Source: Cyclostephanos tholiformis (lineage: Eukaryota; Bacillariophyta; Thalassiosirophyceae; Thalassiosirales; Thalassiosiraceae). From it: DNA of 13,063 nt. The notes under the pieces are model-generated. The model was not told the origin of the DNA and did not search any database. It saw only the letters and a list, made by a program, of their open reading frames with translations. The stretch spans positions 1 through 13,063 of the forward strand of contig JALLPB010001162.1 in assembly GCA_036939975.1 (NCBI GenBank), read 5' to 3'. This document shows positions 1-9,513 of this stretch, one piece after another. Every line of letters begins with the position of its first letter. The stretch's first letter is position 1. The translations under genes were made by a program, and so were the position numbers.

Positions 1-1
1 T

Positions 2-161
2 CTAGCTACTGGTGCTCAGGTGGGTTTCTTTGGACCAACCAACAAGGAAAACGCCATGGGGGGTACACGATCTAATTTTCTGACAATGGAAAAGATTGTA
101 CGGCCACGTTTTGAGAGGAAGGACAAAAAGACAACGGGTAGAGCATTAACTCCCCAGTCTT
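2..161 (+). other. Open frame upstream of and in phase with the transposase (possible 5' exon)
   Basis: From base 2 the frame is open for 53 codons and ends at a TGA at 161-163. It is the same frame as the transposase that starts at 206, and that TGA is the only stop between base 2 and base 2134. The translation is basic and protein-like near its end (contains KIVRPRFERKDKK). A GT...AG segment at 138-197 is exactly 60 nt, begins GTAGAG, ends CTGCAG and contains the TGA; its removal would keep the frame and join this stretch to the transposase. It could equally be chance, since 53 open codons are not rare, or a nonsense-mutated N-terminus. The left edge of the window cuts it. Confidence 0.25.
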
Positions 162-205
162 GAGGGTCTCGAGCAAGCCCACGCCTTGCCACTGCAGAGG
201 TAGCG

Positions 206-2134
206 ATGGTGGGCAATGGCGGCGAAACAATTACAATGACTGCGGCGCCATCAACGACCCCAACGACCCCAAACTTGGCAGTGGGTGAAGAGGATGACGA
301 TGACGTCCATGGTGGTCCCTCACGCCGTTGTCGTCGACTGATCCCTAAGTTGAGGTTTGCAAGGCCGAAGGACTTCTTCGACACACAGCTGACCCCGACC
401 TTTATGGCTTGGTTGGTGAGGGCCACAAACAGCCGTGCTGTTGCTGAAGGGGCTGGGACCGGAATGTACGCAGACTTTGTCCCGTTTGACCTCCCGGAAC
501 TCAACAAGTTTGTCAGCCTCATCTTTGCCAATGGCTTGACCCCAAAGCCCCAGTTTGAGTACTGGTTTCAGGGGCAGGAGACGGAGCCGCTCTTTGGCAG
601 CGACAAGTTTGCACGTGCAATGGATAAGCACGTGGGTCATCGGAAGAGACACCGGGTAAGCGGCTTGCGTCGTTGGAAACACTTTCGGCGGTACTTTACC
701 TTGTCTGACTTTCGTGAGAACCCCAAGGATAGCCAGCGGGCGAATTCGCTGTGGAAGGTTCAGACCCTTCTTGATGAGCTGAACGCGCAAGCGAGGTGCA
801 TGTGGGTTCCAGGTAAGTTTCTTGCCATTGACGAGCAGACCATTGGTTTTCAGGGTGCATCAGGCCTCAAGGTTAGGATCACGTACAAGCGTGAAGGCAA
901 TGGCTTTCAATGCGAGGCCATCTGCGATTGCGGCTACACTTTTGCCTTTTGGTTTCGATGTGCCAAGCCTCCTGAAGTTCCTGCAACGTACAAACATTAT
1001 GATTTGTCTCCTACGGCAAAGCGCGTTGTTTGGCTGGCTCTCCAACTGCCGAATCGTTGGACGAGAATCTACATGGATAATCTGTTCAACTCCCACAAGC
1101 TCTTCGCGGCGTTGTATCAAGCGAAGGCATTGGGTCACGGTGTGGTGAGACCGCACGGGCGTGGCGTGCCTCCACAGGTAGTTCAGAAGGAGGAGAAGAA
1201 TGTGGCTCAGGCCGAACGTCTTCGAGGGACAACAAAGGCGGCACGAATGATAAACAGCCGGAACTGCCCTGATTTGTTGGCGGTGTTGGTCTACGATACC
1301 AAGCCGGTACATTTGCTAACGATGGTTTCTGATTGTGTGGAGTGGAGCATAAAGCGGAAAAAGGTATGGAGTGAGAAGGAGAAGAAAAAGGCCTTTGTGC
1401 AATTTCTTCGCCTCAATATGATTGATGACTACAATCATTTCATGAATTCTGTCGATGTCGCTGACCAGCTGCGGGGTGTGTACCGCCCTGACCACTGGAT
1501 GCGGAACAGAAAGTGGTGGTGGGCGATATGGCTTTGGGGACTAGGGGTGGCTCGAACAAATGCATACAAAATCTATCAGGTGATGTATGATGAGGAGCTC
1601 AAGAAGAATGGACTCGAGAGCGTGCCACCACAGTGGACACATGCTCGCTTCATTGAGGAGCTTGTATACGATCTCATGTTCCCTGACGAAACAGCAAAGC
1701 ATCTAGCGCTGCTGAAGGCAAACGAGGATTCAACATTTGCCAGCTCGGTGAGGTCAATGCATCAGTTTTCATTTTATGGCACTAACGCTCCAAAGGTGCC
1801 CTGTGATCTCACCAACGCAGATGGAATAGATGAATATCTGAACACTGTGAAGCCAAACCGAATCAGCCAGCGCAGATTGGAGGGCAGATTTTTTACATAT
1901 CGGCTCGACGGGCAGAGGCACTGCACTGTTCCTGCCCGCTATAATGATATGTGTCAACTTTGTTTCTACACTTGGAACCATGAATTCGATGATAATCAGA
2001 GGAGCGAGAAGAAGAATAAGTACAAAAGAAGAAATAGGGATCGAGTCTCTCGTTGCTTAGTGTGCAATGTCAACCTTTGCCAGGCCTGTGAACTCAAGTT
2101 TCATGGCGTCGATTTGTCCTCATACTGTATGTGA
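206..2134 (+). CDS. PiggyBac-type DDE transposase (DDE_Tnp_1_7 family)
   Basis: 642-aa cut-and-paste transposase, or a domesticated relative, expected to act in the nucleus. The N-terminus (about residues 1-55) is Thr/Pro-rich, then acidic. The family domain begins near FFDTQLTPTFMAW. The catalytic Asp residues of the RNase H-like fold are visible: D209 in FLAIDEQ, D291 in IYMDNLFNSH, and D417/D420 in SVDVADQ, which matches the paired Asp of piggyBac proteins. A Trp-rich RKWWWAIWLW stretch follows, as is usual in the family. The C-terminus is a cysteine-rich domain: C583/C586, then C617, C620, C625, C628 and H633, typical of the zinc-binding end that recognises the element's termini. No frameshift or internal stop occurs, so the protein looks intact. 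ATG206 is the first in-frame ATG after a TGA at 161, but a spliced upstream start is possible. I see no convincing terminal inverted repeats or flanking TTAA duplication. Confidence 0.9.
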   Translation: MVGNGGETITMTAAPSTTPTTPNLAVGEEDDDDVHGGPSRRCRRLIPKLRFARPKDFFDTQLTPTFMAWLVRATNSRAVAEGAGTGMYADFVPFDLPELNKFVSLIFANGLTPKPQFEYWFQGQETEPLFGSDKFARAMDKHVGHRKRHRVSGLRRWKHFRRYFTLSDFRENPKDSQRANSLWKVQTLLDELNAQARCMWVPGKFLAIDEQTIGFQGASGLKVRITYKREGNGFQCEAICDCGYTFAFWFRCAKPPEVPATYKHYDLSPTAKRVVWLALQLPNRWTRIYMDNLFNSHKLFAALYQAKALGHGVVRPHGRGVPPQVVQKEEKNVAQAERLRGTTKAARMINSRNCPDLLAVLVYDTKPVHLLTMVSDCVEWSIKRKKVWSEKEKKKAFVQFLRLNMIDDYNHFMNSVDVADQLRGVYRPDHWMRNRKWWWAIWLWGLGVARTNAYKIYQVMYDEELKKNGLESVPPQWTHARFIEELVYDLMFPDETAKHLALLKANEDSTFASSVRSMHQFSFYGTNAPKVPCDLTNADGIDEYLNTVKPNRISQRRLEGRFFTYRLDGQRHCTVPARYNDMCQLCFYTWNHEFDDNQRSEKKNKYKRRNRDRVSRCLVCNVNLCQACELKFHGVDLSSYCM

Positions 2135-2526
2135 ATAAGTGCGTGTAATACCTTGTATGGATATATCATTAAAATAGTCTACTAGTAGCCGACCTGGTTT
2201 GCGACCATGGTGTAAGCCAATTATGTGTCCCGAGCATGTCATGGTGTTTGGATTTTGCCTTTTCCCGCCAATTTGCTCGCCTGGTAGCAGCTACATACAT
2301 ACATACGAGCGGAACTAAGATGAACGGATCCGTAAAGGCTTTTTTAAGGTGTACGATTAGTGCCGAATATTATTTGGCACTTATGCCAGACGATAAAGAG
2401 ATACGTTTCTCACCTCTACGCTCAAAGAAATCACAGCCTTATCTATTTTTTTCTGATACCGAATATACGATAATCCGGAATTATAATCGGTATGACAGAT
2501 CCCTTGTCAACTATTTTGCGAAAATC
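2135..2526. other. Intergenic DNA between transposase and FOCAD-like gene
   Basis: AT-rich 392-bp spacer. It holds a TTAA at 2169-2172 (a possible piggyBac target-site copy, without a matching inverted repeat), a perfect 10-bp palindrome CTACTAGTAG at 2179-2188, and a short ACAT run at 2292-2306. The promoter and 5' UTR of the FOCAD-like gene must lie here if its start is 2527. The FOCAD frame is open back to an ATG at 2236, but base composition and the translated residues look non-coding. Confidence 0.6.
2292..2306. repeat. Short (ACAT)n microsatellite
   Basis: Just under four tandem copies of ACAT, upstream of the FOCAD-like gene. Simple slippage repeat with no further signal. Confidence 0.7.
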
Positions 2527-5500
2527 ATGGCGTCGTCCACCCGATACGACAAGGATATTGATGCCCTGCTCAACCGCCTCCACTCCGGATGCCGCTACGT
2601 CGATTTCGAGGAGGGTAGTAACTACCGTGTTAGGAAAGGCAGCGGCGGCGATGATGCCCTCCGTCGCGACATCTGTAATCGTCTCCGCAACACTTCCCCG
2701 CCCGACGAGACGCACGCCGATCTTGGTCGTGGATTGGCCAATTCCTACGTCGGATCGCTGCATTCTATTTTGAAAGCATCCCCTTCAAACATGGATGAGA
2801 ATGTGCAGCTAGCCATCGAGAGGGGAGATCGCATCCTTCGGTCTCTTTGCCGTGGCTCGGATGTCACTAGTAGTGACGGCGGGCAATGGGGGATACAACT
2901 GAATTACGCTTCGGCGGGATGCGCTTTCTTTGAACGGTTGAGATTGTCCTTCGTCGGCCACGGAAGCAGAGATCATTTAGTTGGGGCGTTCATTTGGAAG
3001 CAGTGGCAGAATTGGTGCGTGCGCTGTGAGGAATTGGTCATGGATGCGGACGGTGTGCCAACCAAGGTAGGCGGAGGCGGAATCCATGTGCTGAATGCGT
3101 GTCTGCAAGGTTATGGCCGCATTCACTATCGGGGAAAGCAACCCAGCACTGCCAATGCTGGCGCTGTGGTCACCGGTGGAATCGCATGGGTGTACGAGTC
3201 ATTGGCTCACCATTCCTCGCGAAAATATTTGATGCGGACGTGTGTTGTGAATGCGTTCGGCGACGGATATGTGGATGGTTTGGTCGACAATTTATCTCCA
3301 CTGTTTCATTCATGCATCTTACGTGCGAGGAGCGCGACGAAGAAGAGTCGCCATGCGGAGAGGCAGCTGATTTTGAGTCAAATACTGAAGGCGTGTTCCA
3401 CGCAACTTTATCACGCGGCGGCCGTTGATGGAGTGTCTAATGAGAAAAATGTATTTCTCTCCTCCCAAATCGCGACCATGATTCAATATCTCACCTCATC
3501 GCTGGCTACCTACCTCACGCAAAGCATCCACGCAACTTTCTCTAAAGTTTCACATGATGGCCATCAACAAATCGATCTGTTCGAATTGGGTTACGAGTGG
3601 CTGGGCGGTATTTGCGATTTGATAATGTGTATGTTATCTGCGGAAGTTAACGGCGATGCCGTGGACGCAGTGTCTACATCGATTGAACAAATTATTGTCG
3701 TAATTCTTCCACAATTCACGTCTTCCTTGGTTGCAACATTCGAAATGGCACCAATTTACTCTTCGCTCGTTTCATGTATCAATTCAATCCCACAAATCAA
3801 GCTACTCATGATGGCGAATCCGATCGTAGCATTAAGACTCGGCTCTCTGGCCCTTAATCTGCAGGATGACACAGAAATAAACCTGATGATTGACATAATA
3901 TTTTCAGTTTTGCGATTGGTTGATACTGGCGGCAGCAGTAGAAGCCGGGTATCATTTATAGGTGGATTTTCAACTGCTCTCGGGTGCATCTTTCGATGTC
4001 GGCCAGCTTGTGTTGGTAGGGCAACTATGATGTATGAGCTGGGACATTCACTGCTGAAAAAAGTCCAATGTGGGACGAATGAACACAATCTCAAAGAGGA
4101 GTGTAATGGAATTCACTTGATGGATCTCATCGTCAGCTCAATGGACAACCAAGATTTTCCAGCATTCCTTAAGATCATCATTGCTTCCATCTCTGAAAAT
4201 TGGTCTCCTTCCATTCCAATCGATCGTTGGCAAAGACGCCCACATTTGTTAACAGACCAATGTGCTGGGCTGCTAATTGGTCTGTCCCTACTTCACATGG
4301 CTGTCAAATGTCCTGAATCCTCAATGCAAACAGACCACGCACTTGCATTTATTCAGACGTTCCTTAAAATCTATCCACGATTGGCATCTAGAGCAATACC
4401 CTCCATCGTTGATGCTGCGCGGTCATGCCTTTATTCTCAATCACAAATGCCCCAAATATTATTCGGTGCACTTGAATTTCTCACCACTCCATGTGTTGTG
4501 TTCGATCCTTATGGTGCTCAGATGGTTTGGGCGTTTCTTTCGTCGTTGTCTATGGAAGGGGTGCCTTCAGCAGTACGATCTTCCGTCCTCCGTCTGCTGC
4601 CCGGTATTTGTTCAAGCAATAAACGGCTGACTCGCCGCATCCTTGATGTAATTGGCTTGTCAATGGTCGCTCAGTAAGTTAGAGCCCTGCACGAGAACGG
4701 CAACATCTTGTCTCTATTCATTCTTTCATCCATTCATCCATTCATCCATTCATTCATCCATCCATTCATTCATTTATTTTTAACGTCAAATTTCGTATAT
4801 TCTCAATGTTCTCAATCACAAAAAACAGCGATTCCATCATAAGGTTATCTGCCACAGCGGCACTGGCAGACTTGGCTAAATTCGACCTCATTCGTGACGT
4901 GGAATCAATTATTGGCTTGGTTCAAAATCGCCTTACCGATGAGGATCCAGCTGTTCTTTACTATGCACTCGAAATATTGAGATATTTCGTTGTGAACGAA
5001 GAGTTGGAGTTTGATTTGGTTGTTCGAGTACTTGAAAAACGACTTGATATCGACCTATCGAAAATAGAAACAATTTTGGGCTTGAACAAGCTTGCTCTAG
5101 AAGGACTGGTTAGACTCTTGGGACAAGGTGGGCTAGACGAAAAAGAAGACAACGATGACGATGATAAATCTGGTAGAGTTGTGGGAGGCCCAACTGTGTC
5201 GCCCCAAACTATCAAGGCTGTGGCAATACTGGTTGAGCTTGCTCTTTTGCCTCAACAGTCGATCAAGAGTGCTGAACAAGATGTCGATAAAACATTTCTC
5301 GCCAAAGTTCGCATTCAGAACAGAATTTATTCCAGCTTGTCTGGCTACTCTGCTGAAGTTCTAGGTCTTGATCCGGAAAGTATTCGCTCATGGGATGGTA
5401 CAAACTTGTCATTAGATGACTCGACTGATGTGTGCCCAGAGATAATGCGTTATTTGTGCCTCAAAGATATTGTCCTGAATGGGATTAACTTTGGCGCAAA

Positions 5501-8500
5501 GTTTTGTGTCAAGAATGACGATAGTAACGATTTCGATGAAACTAAACAAGAAATACTGTGGAGCGCTACAACAATTGGAAAAACACTATTACATTTTGAA
5601 GAAGATCTGTACGGATCATTTTATTTTCGTGGCGGTCACTCTTATGGCGGTGCTTCTTCTGAGAAGCTGTCTAAAATCCATTCTGAGCGACAATCCCGTA
5701 CATTCAAGTCTGTCCTTTCGTCGCTACCAGATGCCTCCAAAATTCAACAAATTTATGAGGCGGAAACTAGATCTGCCGCTGCTGTTGCTGTCCTTTATTC
5801 TATCGGGGCCAACACAACTATATCTTTGGAAACTGAAGACATTTTGGCGCAGATCTCTGTGTGTATTGGTGACGTAAGCAATGAATCTGTTGACTCCTTC
5901 TACCATTCACTGCAGGTCTGCTCAATTATTCATAGCATGAATATCGTTTGGAAGTCCATCCAGGGTGCAAATGACAGAATAAAGGAAAAATTGCTCAATG
6001 AGGTTGCGGTTCAAATGAATGAGTGGGCCGGGAATTACGGAGACTGCGCCTACATTACTATGGCGGCACTTGTTTTGGCAGTAGATGACACGGCCCACTG
6101 TTGGGTGGGCGCGATGAACATACAAAACACTATCTTAAACGGCCAAAATAACTACATCTTTGAATCAGATGACACGAAGTATCTATGTCTAGGAATGGTG
6201 GCAGCAAGGCTCAGTCGCCATTCGGATGCTCGTGTTACTGGGTTGATTGATTCTATTGAGCAATTTTTACTGGATGGTGGCCCGCAAACTTCCTTCGGCG
6301 CACTCTTTGGGTTAGGCATTGTAAATGCAAATATAATGACAGGCAATATGGATGGCACGGATCCATCGACCACATGGCGAAAACAGCAGGCTCGACGTAT
6401 CATGAGCACACTTTTGACAACTTTTAACAACTGCCTAGCGCAGGAAAATGAGGCAGTTCTAAGTTTGGCATCAGCAATTAAATTTGGCCACGAAGGGACC
6501 GAGCTTTTTAAGTTATGCTCCGATTTGGGTAGTCTATACATTCAAGATGGATTTTTTCAGAAGATGAGAGCATGCTTGATTAGCATAGGCAGCTCATTTC
6601 CCGTGTTGAGCTCGGTTTCATCTGATCTGTTGAAATGCGTTCTCGACATTGTCGATAAATTGCCGTGGGGATCCGGAAAGGGATTTGTGTTGCATGTCGC
6701 TTACAAAACTGCAATAGACTCTGGCGCCTTGGGAACGAAGGATCTGTTGGAGGCAATGTTGACTACATCAAATTTTATTCAAAAATCCAGTAATGGTGTT
6801 GGTGATGCTTTACTTTCTTTAGCTTCATTATGCCACATATCTTCAGACAAGGTCCAAAGAGAGTTAGATGGTGTAGCTAAAAAGTTCCAAGAAATTCTCC
6901 AGGGCAATTATGCAAATGTATCTGGAGACGATAGACTGTTGTCGATCATTGCAGGCTGTGCTGCAATAGGAGAGGTGCCAGGTCTTACAATTTTCACACC
7001 TACCATTCACACCAAACTAAAGAAAAATTTTGTGGCCAATATCGCTAAGACCTTAGAGGAGATTGCATTGAACGATGCTGAAGAGCTTAAGTATAGGGAT
7101 GCCTCAACAATCGGACTGGGCGTACTTTGTGCCATGAGTAACAGTAGCTGCAATGGACACAAGAAAGTTTCGGGCAATACACTTGAGACTATACAGGCAA
7201 AAGATGGGAGCTTGATGCAAGACATTCTCCAGGAAGTCGAGCATGCGTACACTGAACTTTGTCCAGAAACTTCAAATGAGCAAACAAATAGAGTCGCAAC
7301 TACCCTTAAGCTTCGAGCGCTACTTTCGACACTTGAGACGGTTGCATTGCCTGGAAGTTTTAGCAGAGTCATAGAACAAATATTGAATGTCTCATCAATC
7401 AACGAGGTCGAATTAAAAGCTTCTTCGATTAAACTTCTTGTATCTCAACTTGAAAGCCGTCGACGGATTGGTTTTGATGGCCGGGGATTCATTGACCTAT
7501 CGACACGTCTTGCAAAAATGTCACAAGATGATCTCAAAACATGTATCGGGGAAACTTCTATCGTGATGAAATCTCTGCCTGATCTTATTTACCAGATACC
7601 ATCCAGCACTGGAGAAGAAGTAGTGACATCGTTATGGCTTATCTGTCGGAACGATTTGAACTCATCATCTTCTGAAAGCACGATAGAGTTTTTAGGCGCA
7701 ATGAAGAAACTCTTGTCTGTAATTATCGGAGATGGCAAGGCTTCTCCAAAGAAATCCATTTCGCCAGCCTTGCAGAGAACCCTTCAGAAATTCATTAATG
7801 TTGAGGTCTTTTTCAATCTCTGCGATGATGCAGTGCCATTGATTCATAATGGAAGTTGTATTTCAAATGTGTGGGCCGCCTATGTTTCGTGTCTACAACT
7901 CATCCCAAGTGCCACTTTTGAAGAGGCAGATATTCTGAATTGTATCATAAACCAAGCCAACGTTTTTGGTATGGCTACCCGTTCAGCACTGTCTAATAAG
8001 GCCACGCAGAAAGTGGAATATTGGATTTCTCTCCAGGACATTACGGATATCTCTCAACCAGATGTTCGAATACTTTTATTGTCCATTGTCATCATAGCGG
8101 CACACATGCGGAATGACACGGATATGAAAGAGTCTATACTGGCCCTATTCGAAGTTATGCTGGTCAAGGGAATTAATACTATGAGCTTATATTTGCTTGC
8201 TGCCAAAGTTGCATTCTGTTGGGAATCAAGAGAAGTTCACCAACTTACGTTTATAGATTTACCAGCGCAGAGAGTCTCGAAAATGTCATCATTTCTCGTG
8301 AATGGGAATTTGATGTTTGATGCAATCAATCTTACGTCAAAACACCTCGTCGCGATTTTTGATGCTTTCATACACGATCTCCCTTCAAAGCTTGCTGTGC
8401 TTTGTGGAATATGGAAAATTTCGGATTATGTATCTAACCGTGCATCGCGGATCTTGAATGCCTCCCTTAGCGAGAACGGAAGATGTGACTCAGCAAATCG

Positions 8501-8567
8501 ACGCCGAGACTTTGTGCTCTCATGCTTGAGAGACATTGTCCAATTGATTGAAGGTGGTGAAATTTGA
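2527..8567 (+). CDS. Focadhesin (FOCAD)/RST1-like ARM-type helical-repeat protein, two exons
   Basis: Exons 2527-4673 and 4829-8567 encode about 1961 aa, close to human FOCAD and plant RST1 (each about 1800 aa). The product is almost entirely amphipathic helical repeats, with no transmembrane segment or catalytic motif. The best resemblance lies across the splice junction: VRSSVLRLLPGICS, then SIIRLSATAALADLAK, then LTDEDPAVLYYALEILRY. This has the pattern of the FOCAD/RST1 repeats (short paired helices, an Asp-Pro turn, then a second helix pair). An acidic loop (KEDNDDDDK) follows in exon 2. Known family roles: FOCAD stabilises the SKI complex, and RST1 with RIPR links the SKI complex to the cytoplasmic RNA exosome, so a cytoplasmic RNA-decay cofactor is the inferred role. 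Start: ATG2527 (MASSTRYDKD) has A at -3 and G at +4. An in-frame ATG at 2236 would add 97 AT-rich, non-coding-looking codons. Other giant ARM-repeat families are not excluded. Confidence 0.65.
4674..4828 (+). other. Intron of the FOCAD-like gene
   Basis: 155-nt intron with donor GTAAGT at 4674-4679, directly after CA. The acceptor ACAG ends at 4828 and is the first AG after a long pyrimidine-rich tract. Exon 1 ends after two bases of a codon, and the acceptor position restores exactly the frame of the downstream reading frame (CA+C = His). Without splicing, exon 1 runs into TAA at 4675-4677. The ATG at 4806 lies inside the intron, so it is not a gene start. Confidence 0.9.
4715..4780. repeat. 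Imperfect CATT/CATCC microsatellite inside the intron
   Basis: About 65 bp of interleaved ATTC and ATCC tetranucleotides, TTCATCCATTCATCC-like, grading into CATTTATTTTT. It supplies the intron's polypyrimidine tract and contains no AG, so it leaves the acceptor at 4827-4828 unambiguous. Confidence 0.9.
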
Positions 8568-8670
8568 TGATCTATTAGATTGCAAGACTGGCTAATCGCG
8601 GAGTATGATGCATTGTGGCCCACTTGGCGCCTCCTCACATCCAATAATCGAGACGTCGTGGTTTACTGGA

Positions 8671-8676
8671 AATAAA
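8671..8676 (+). terminator. Polyadenylation signal AATAAA of the FOCAD-like gene
   Basis: Canonical hexamer about 104 nt after the TGA at 8565-8567, followed by an AT-rich stretch. Stops of the FOCAD-like gene and of the convergent Cox1-c gene are 235 bp apart, so the two 3' UTRs probably abut here. Confidence 0.5.
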
Positions 8677-8788
8677 GGTCAAATCCTTTGCTATAAATAA
8701 TATCATCCCGTGAACGACACTACTATGCGTGAACAAAAATGCAACGTCCATTGTTATTTTCTTATCCGACTTCCAAGACATGGAGCAA

Positions 8789-8799
8789 CCCCCCCCCCC
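8789..8799. repeat. C11 homopolymer tract
   Basis: Eleven C in a row, three bases beyond the Cox1-c stop (TAA at 8805-8803 on the minus strand), so it lies in that gene's 3' UTR as a G run. A likely site of length variation or sequencing error; it does not affect the coding frame. Confidence 0.85.
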
Positions 8800-8802
8800 A
8801 GT

Positions 8803-9513
8803 TTACTTGGACTTATCAACTCTTTGGCCAAACTCGTCCAGGTAAACCCACTCCCCAGTTTTTTCATCAACGAACTCCGTCCACTCGCAATTTTGGGGAA
8901 TCAATCCCTCATACAGCTTCGGATCGTTGGCCACCCAACCCTCCTTACCGACGATGTCGGTGATTACCTCGCCCTGAGATTCGAGAACTTCCTCTACCTC
9001 AGCGCCAGGCTTAAGGGCGAGGTGCTCGCATTCGACAATGAGGGGGGGTTCGGTGAATTGATGGAGGGGCGGGGGTGAAGATAGAGTCCATTCGAGGGAG
9101 TCGGTAATGAGAGGGACGACGACGTTTTCGCCTGCCGGGAGGGTGGCGGTGGCGAACGACCGCTGTGCGGTCTTCTTTGTCACTATTGGAAGGAATGAAG
9201 GGATATATTTGTCAGGGACAAGTCGATGCAGAGACAACGAGATGAGAACGAACGGTTAAGTTGAAATGAAATCACCCGCTCCATCTCGCAGATCACGTGA
9301 TGTTCCGATGGATGATGCCCACACTAATCTTTTTCACGTATCGAACAGCAACTCAATAGCCGTTCGCACTTTACGAACGCGTCTAAATGCGCCCCTCCAA
9401 TCACTCCTCGCCGACGCGACACAGGGTAAAAATCCAGCCCTAATATTTGTATGATTACCTTGCGATGAGGCGGCGCACCTCGCCAAGGGACGAGCTACTA
9501 TTCGCAAAAACAT
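8803..9513 (-). CDS. Cox1-c: nucleus-encoded C-terminal fragment of cytochrome c oxidase subunit 1, two exons
   Basis: Exons 9513-9459 and 9182-8803 give 144 aa. Exon 1 reads MFLRIVARPLARCAASSQ, and exon 2 continues with TKKTAQRSFATA: an Arg-rich, acid-free mitochondrial presequence of about 30 residues. Residues 48-68 contain SLEWTLSSPPPLHQFTEPP. This matches the extreme C-terminus of mtDNA-encoded COX1 (LEW, SPP or PPP, H, F, E; compare LEWLYGCPPPYHTFEEP in human COX1). A nucleus-encoded Cox1-c supplying this tail in trans was described for Acanthamoeba and other protists (Gawryluk and Gray). The product should therefore be imported and sit on the matrix face of complex IV. Residues 70-144 are an extra acidic, Trp/Tyr-containing tail that COX1 lacks. 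The long exon has no in-frame ATG (TTG at 9237 is not a plausible start), which is why the upstream exon is needed. Neighbour: a divergent COX5B-like gene. Confidence 0.8.
9183..9458 (-). other. Intron of the Cox1-c gene
   Basis: 276-nt intron on the minus strand. Donor AAG|GTAATC begins at 9458; the acceptor follows a pyrimidine-rich CCTTCATTCCTTCCAATAG and ends at 9183. Exon 1 is 55 nt, leaving one base of a codon; exon 2 begins with the two bases needed (G+TG = Val), so the phases agree. It separates most of the targeting presequence from the functional part, as is common for genes moved from mitochondrion to nucleus. Confidence 0.85.

Noticed and set aside
16..531. Minus-strand 171-aa frame over the transposase start
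   Set aside because: Antisense shadow of the transposase N-terminus; Ser/Val-rich translation of the acidic and Thr-rich tracts.
5..2190. Imperfect inverted match GCTACTGGTG (5-14) versus GCTACTAGTA (minus strand, about 2189-2180) as transposon TIRs
   Set aside because: Only 8 of 10 bases match, no TTAA flanks either copy, and the right copy is part of a local palindrome, so chance explains it.
2236..2526. Upstream ATG at 2236 as start of the FOCAD-like gene
   Set aside because: The 97 added codons are AT-rich with a microsatellite-derived stretch and show no protein character; ATG2527 has a better start context and gives a length nearer the family. It stays possible without RNA data.
4806..4828. 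ATG4806 as start of a separate 1253-aa gene
   Set aside because: It lies inside a GT-AG intron whose phases join the two frames exactly, and helical-repeat character is continuous across the join.
8710..9078. Plus-strand open frame opposite Cox1-c
   Set aside because: It lies antisense to the recognised COX1-tail motif and has no recognisable content of its own.
9183..9237. Non-ATG start of the Cox1-c long exon at 9237
   Set aside because: The codon is TTG; splicing to the ATG exon at 9513-9459 gives a proper mitochondrial presequence with a good donor, acceptor and matching phase.
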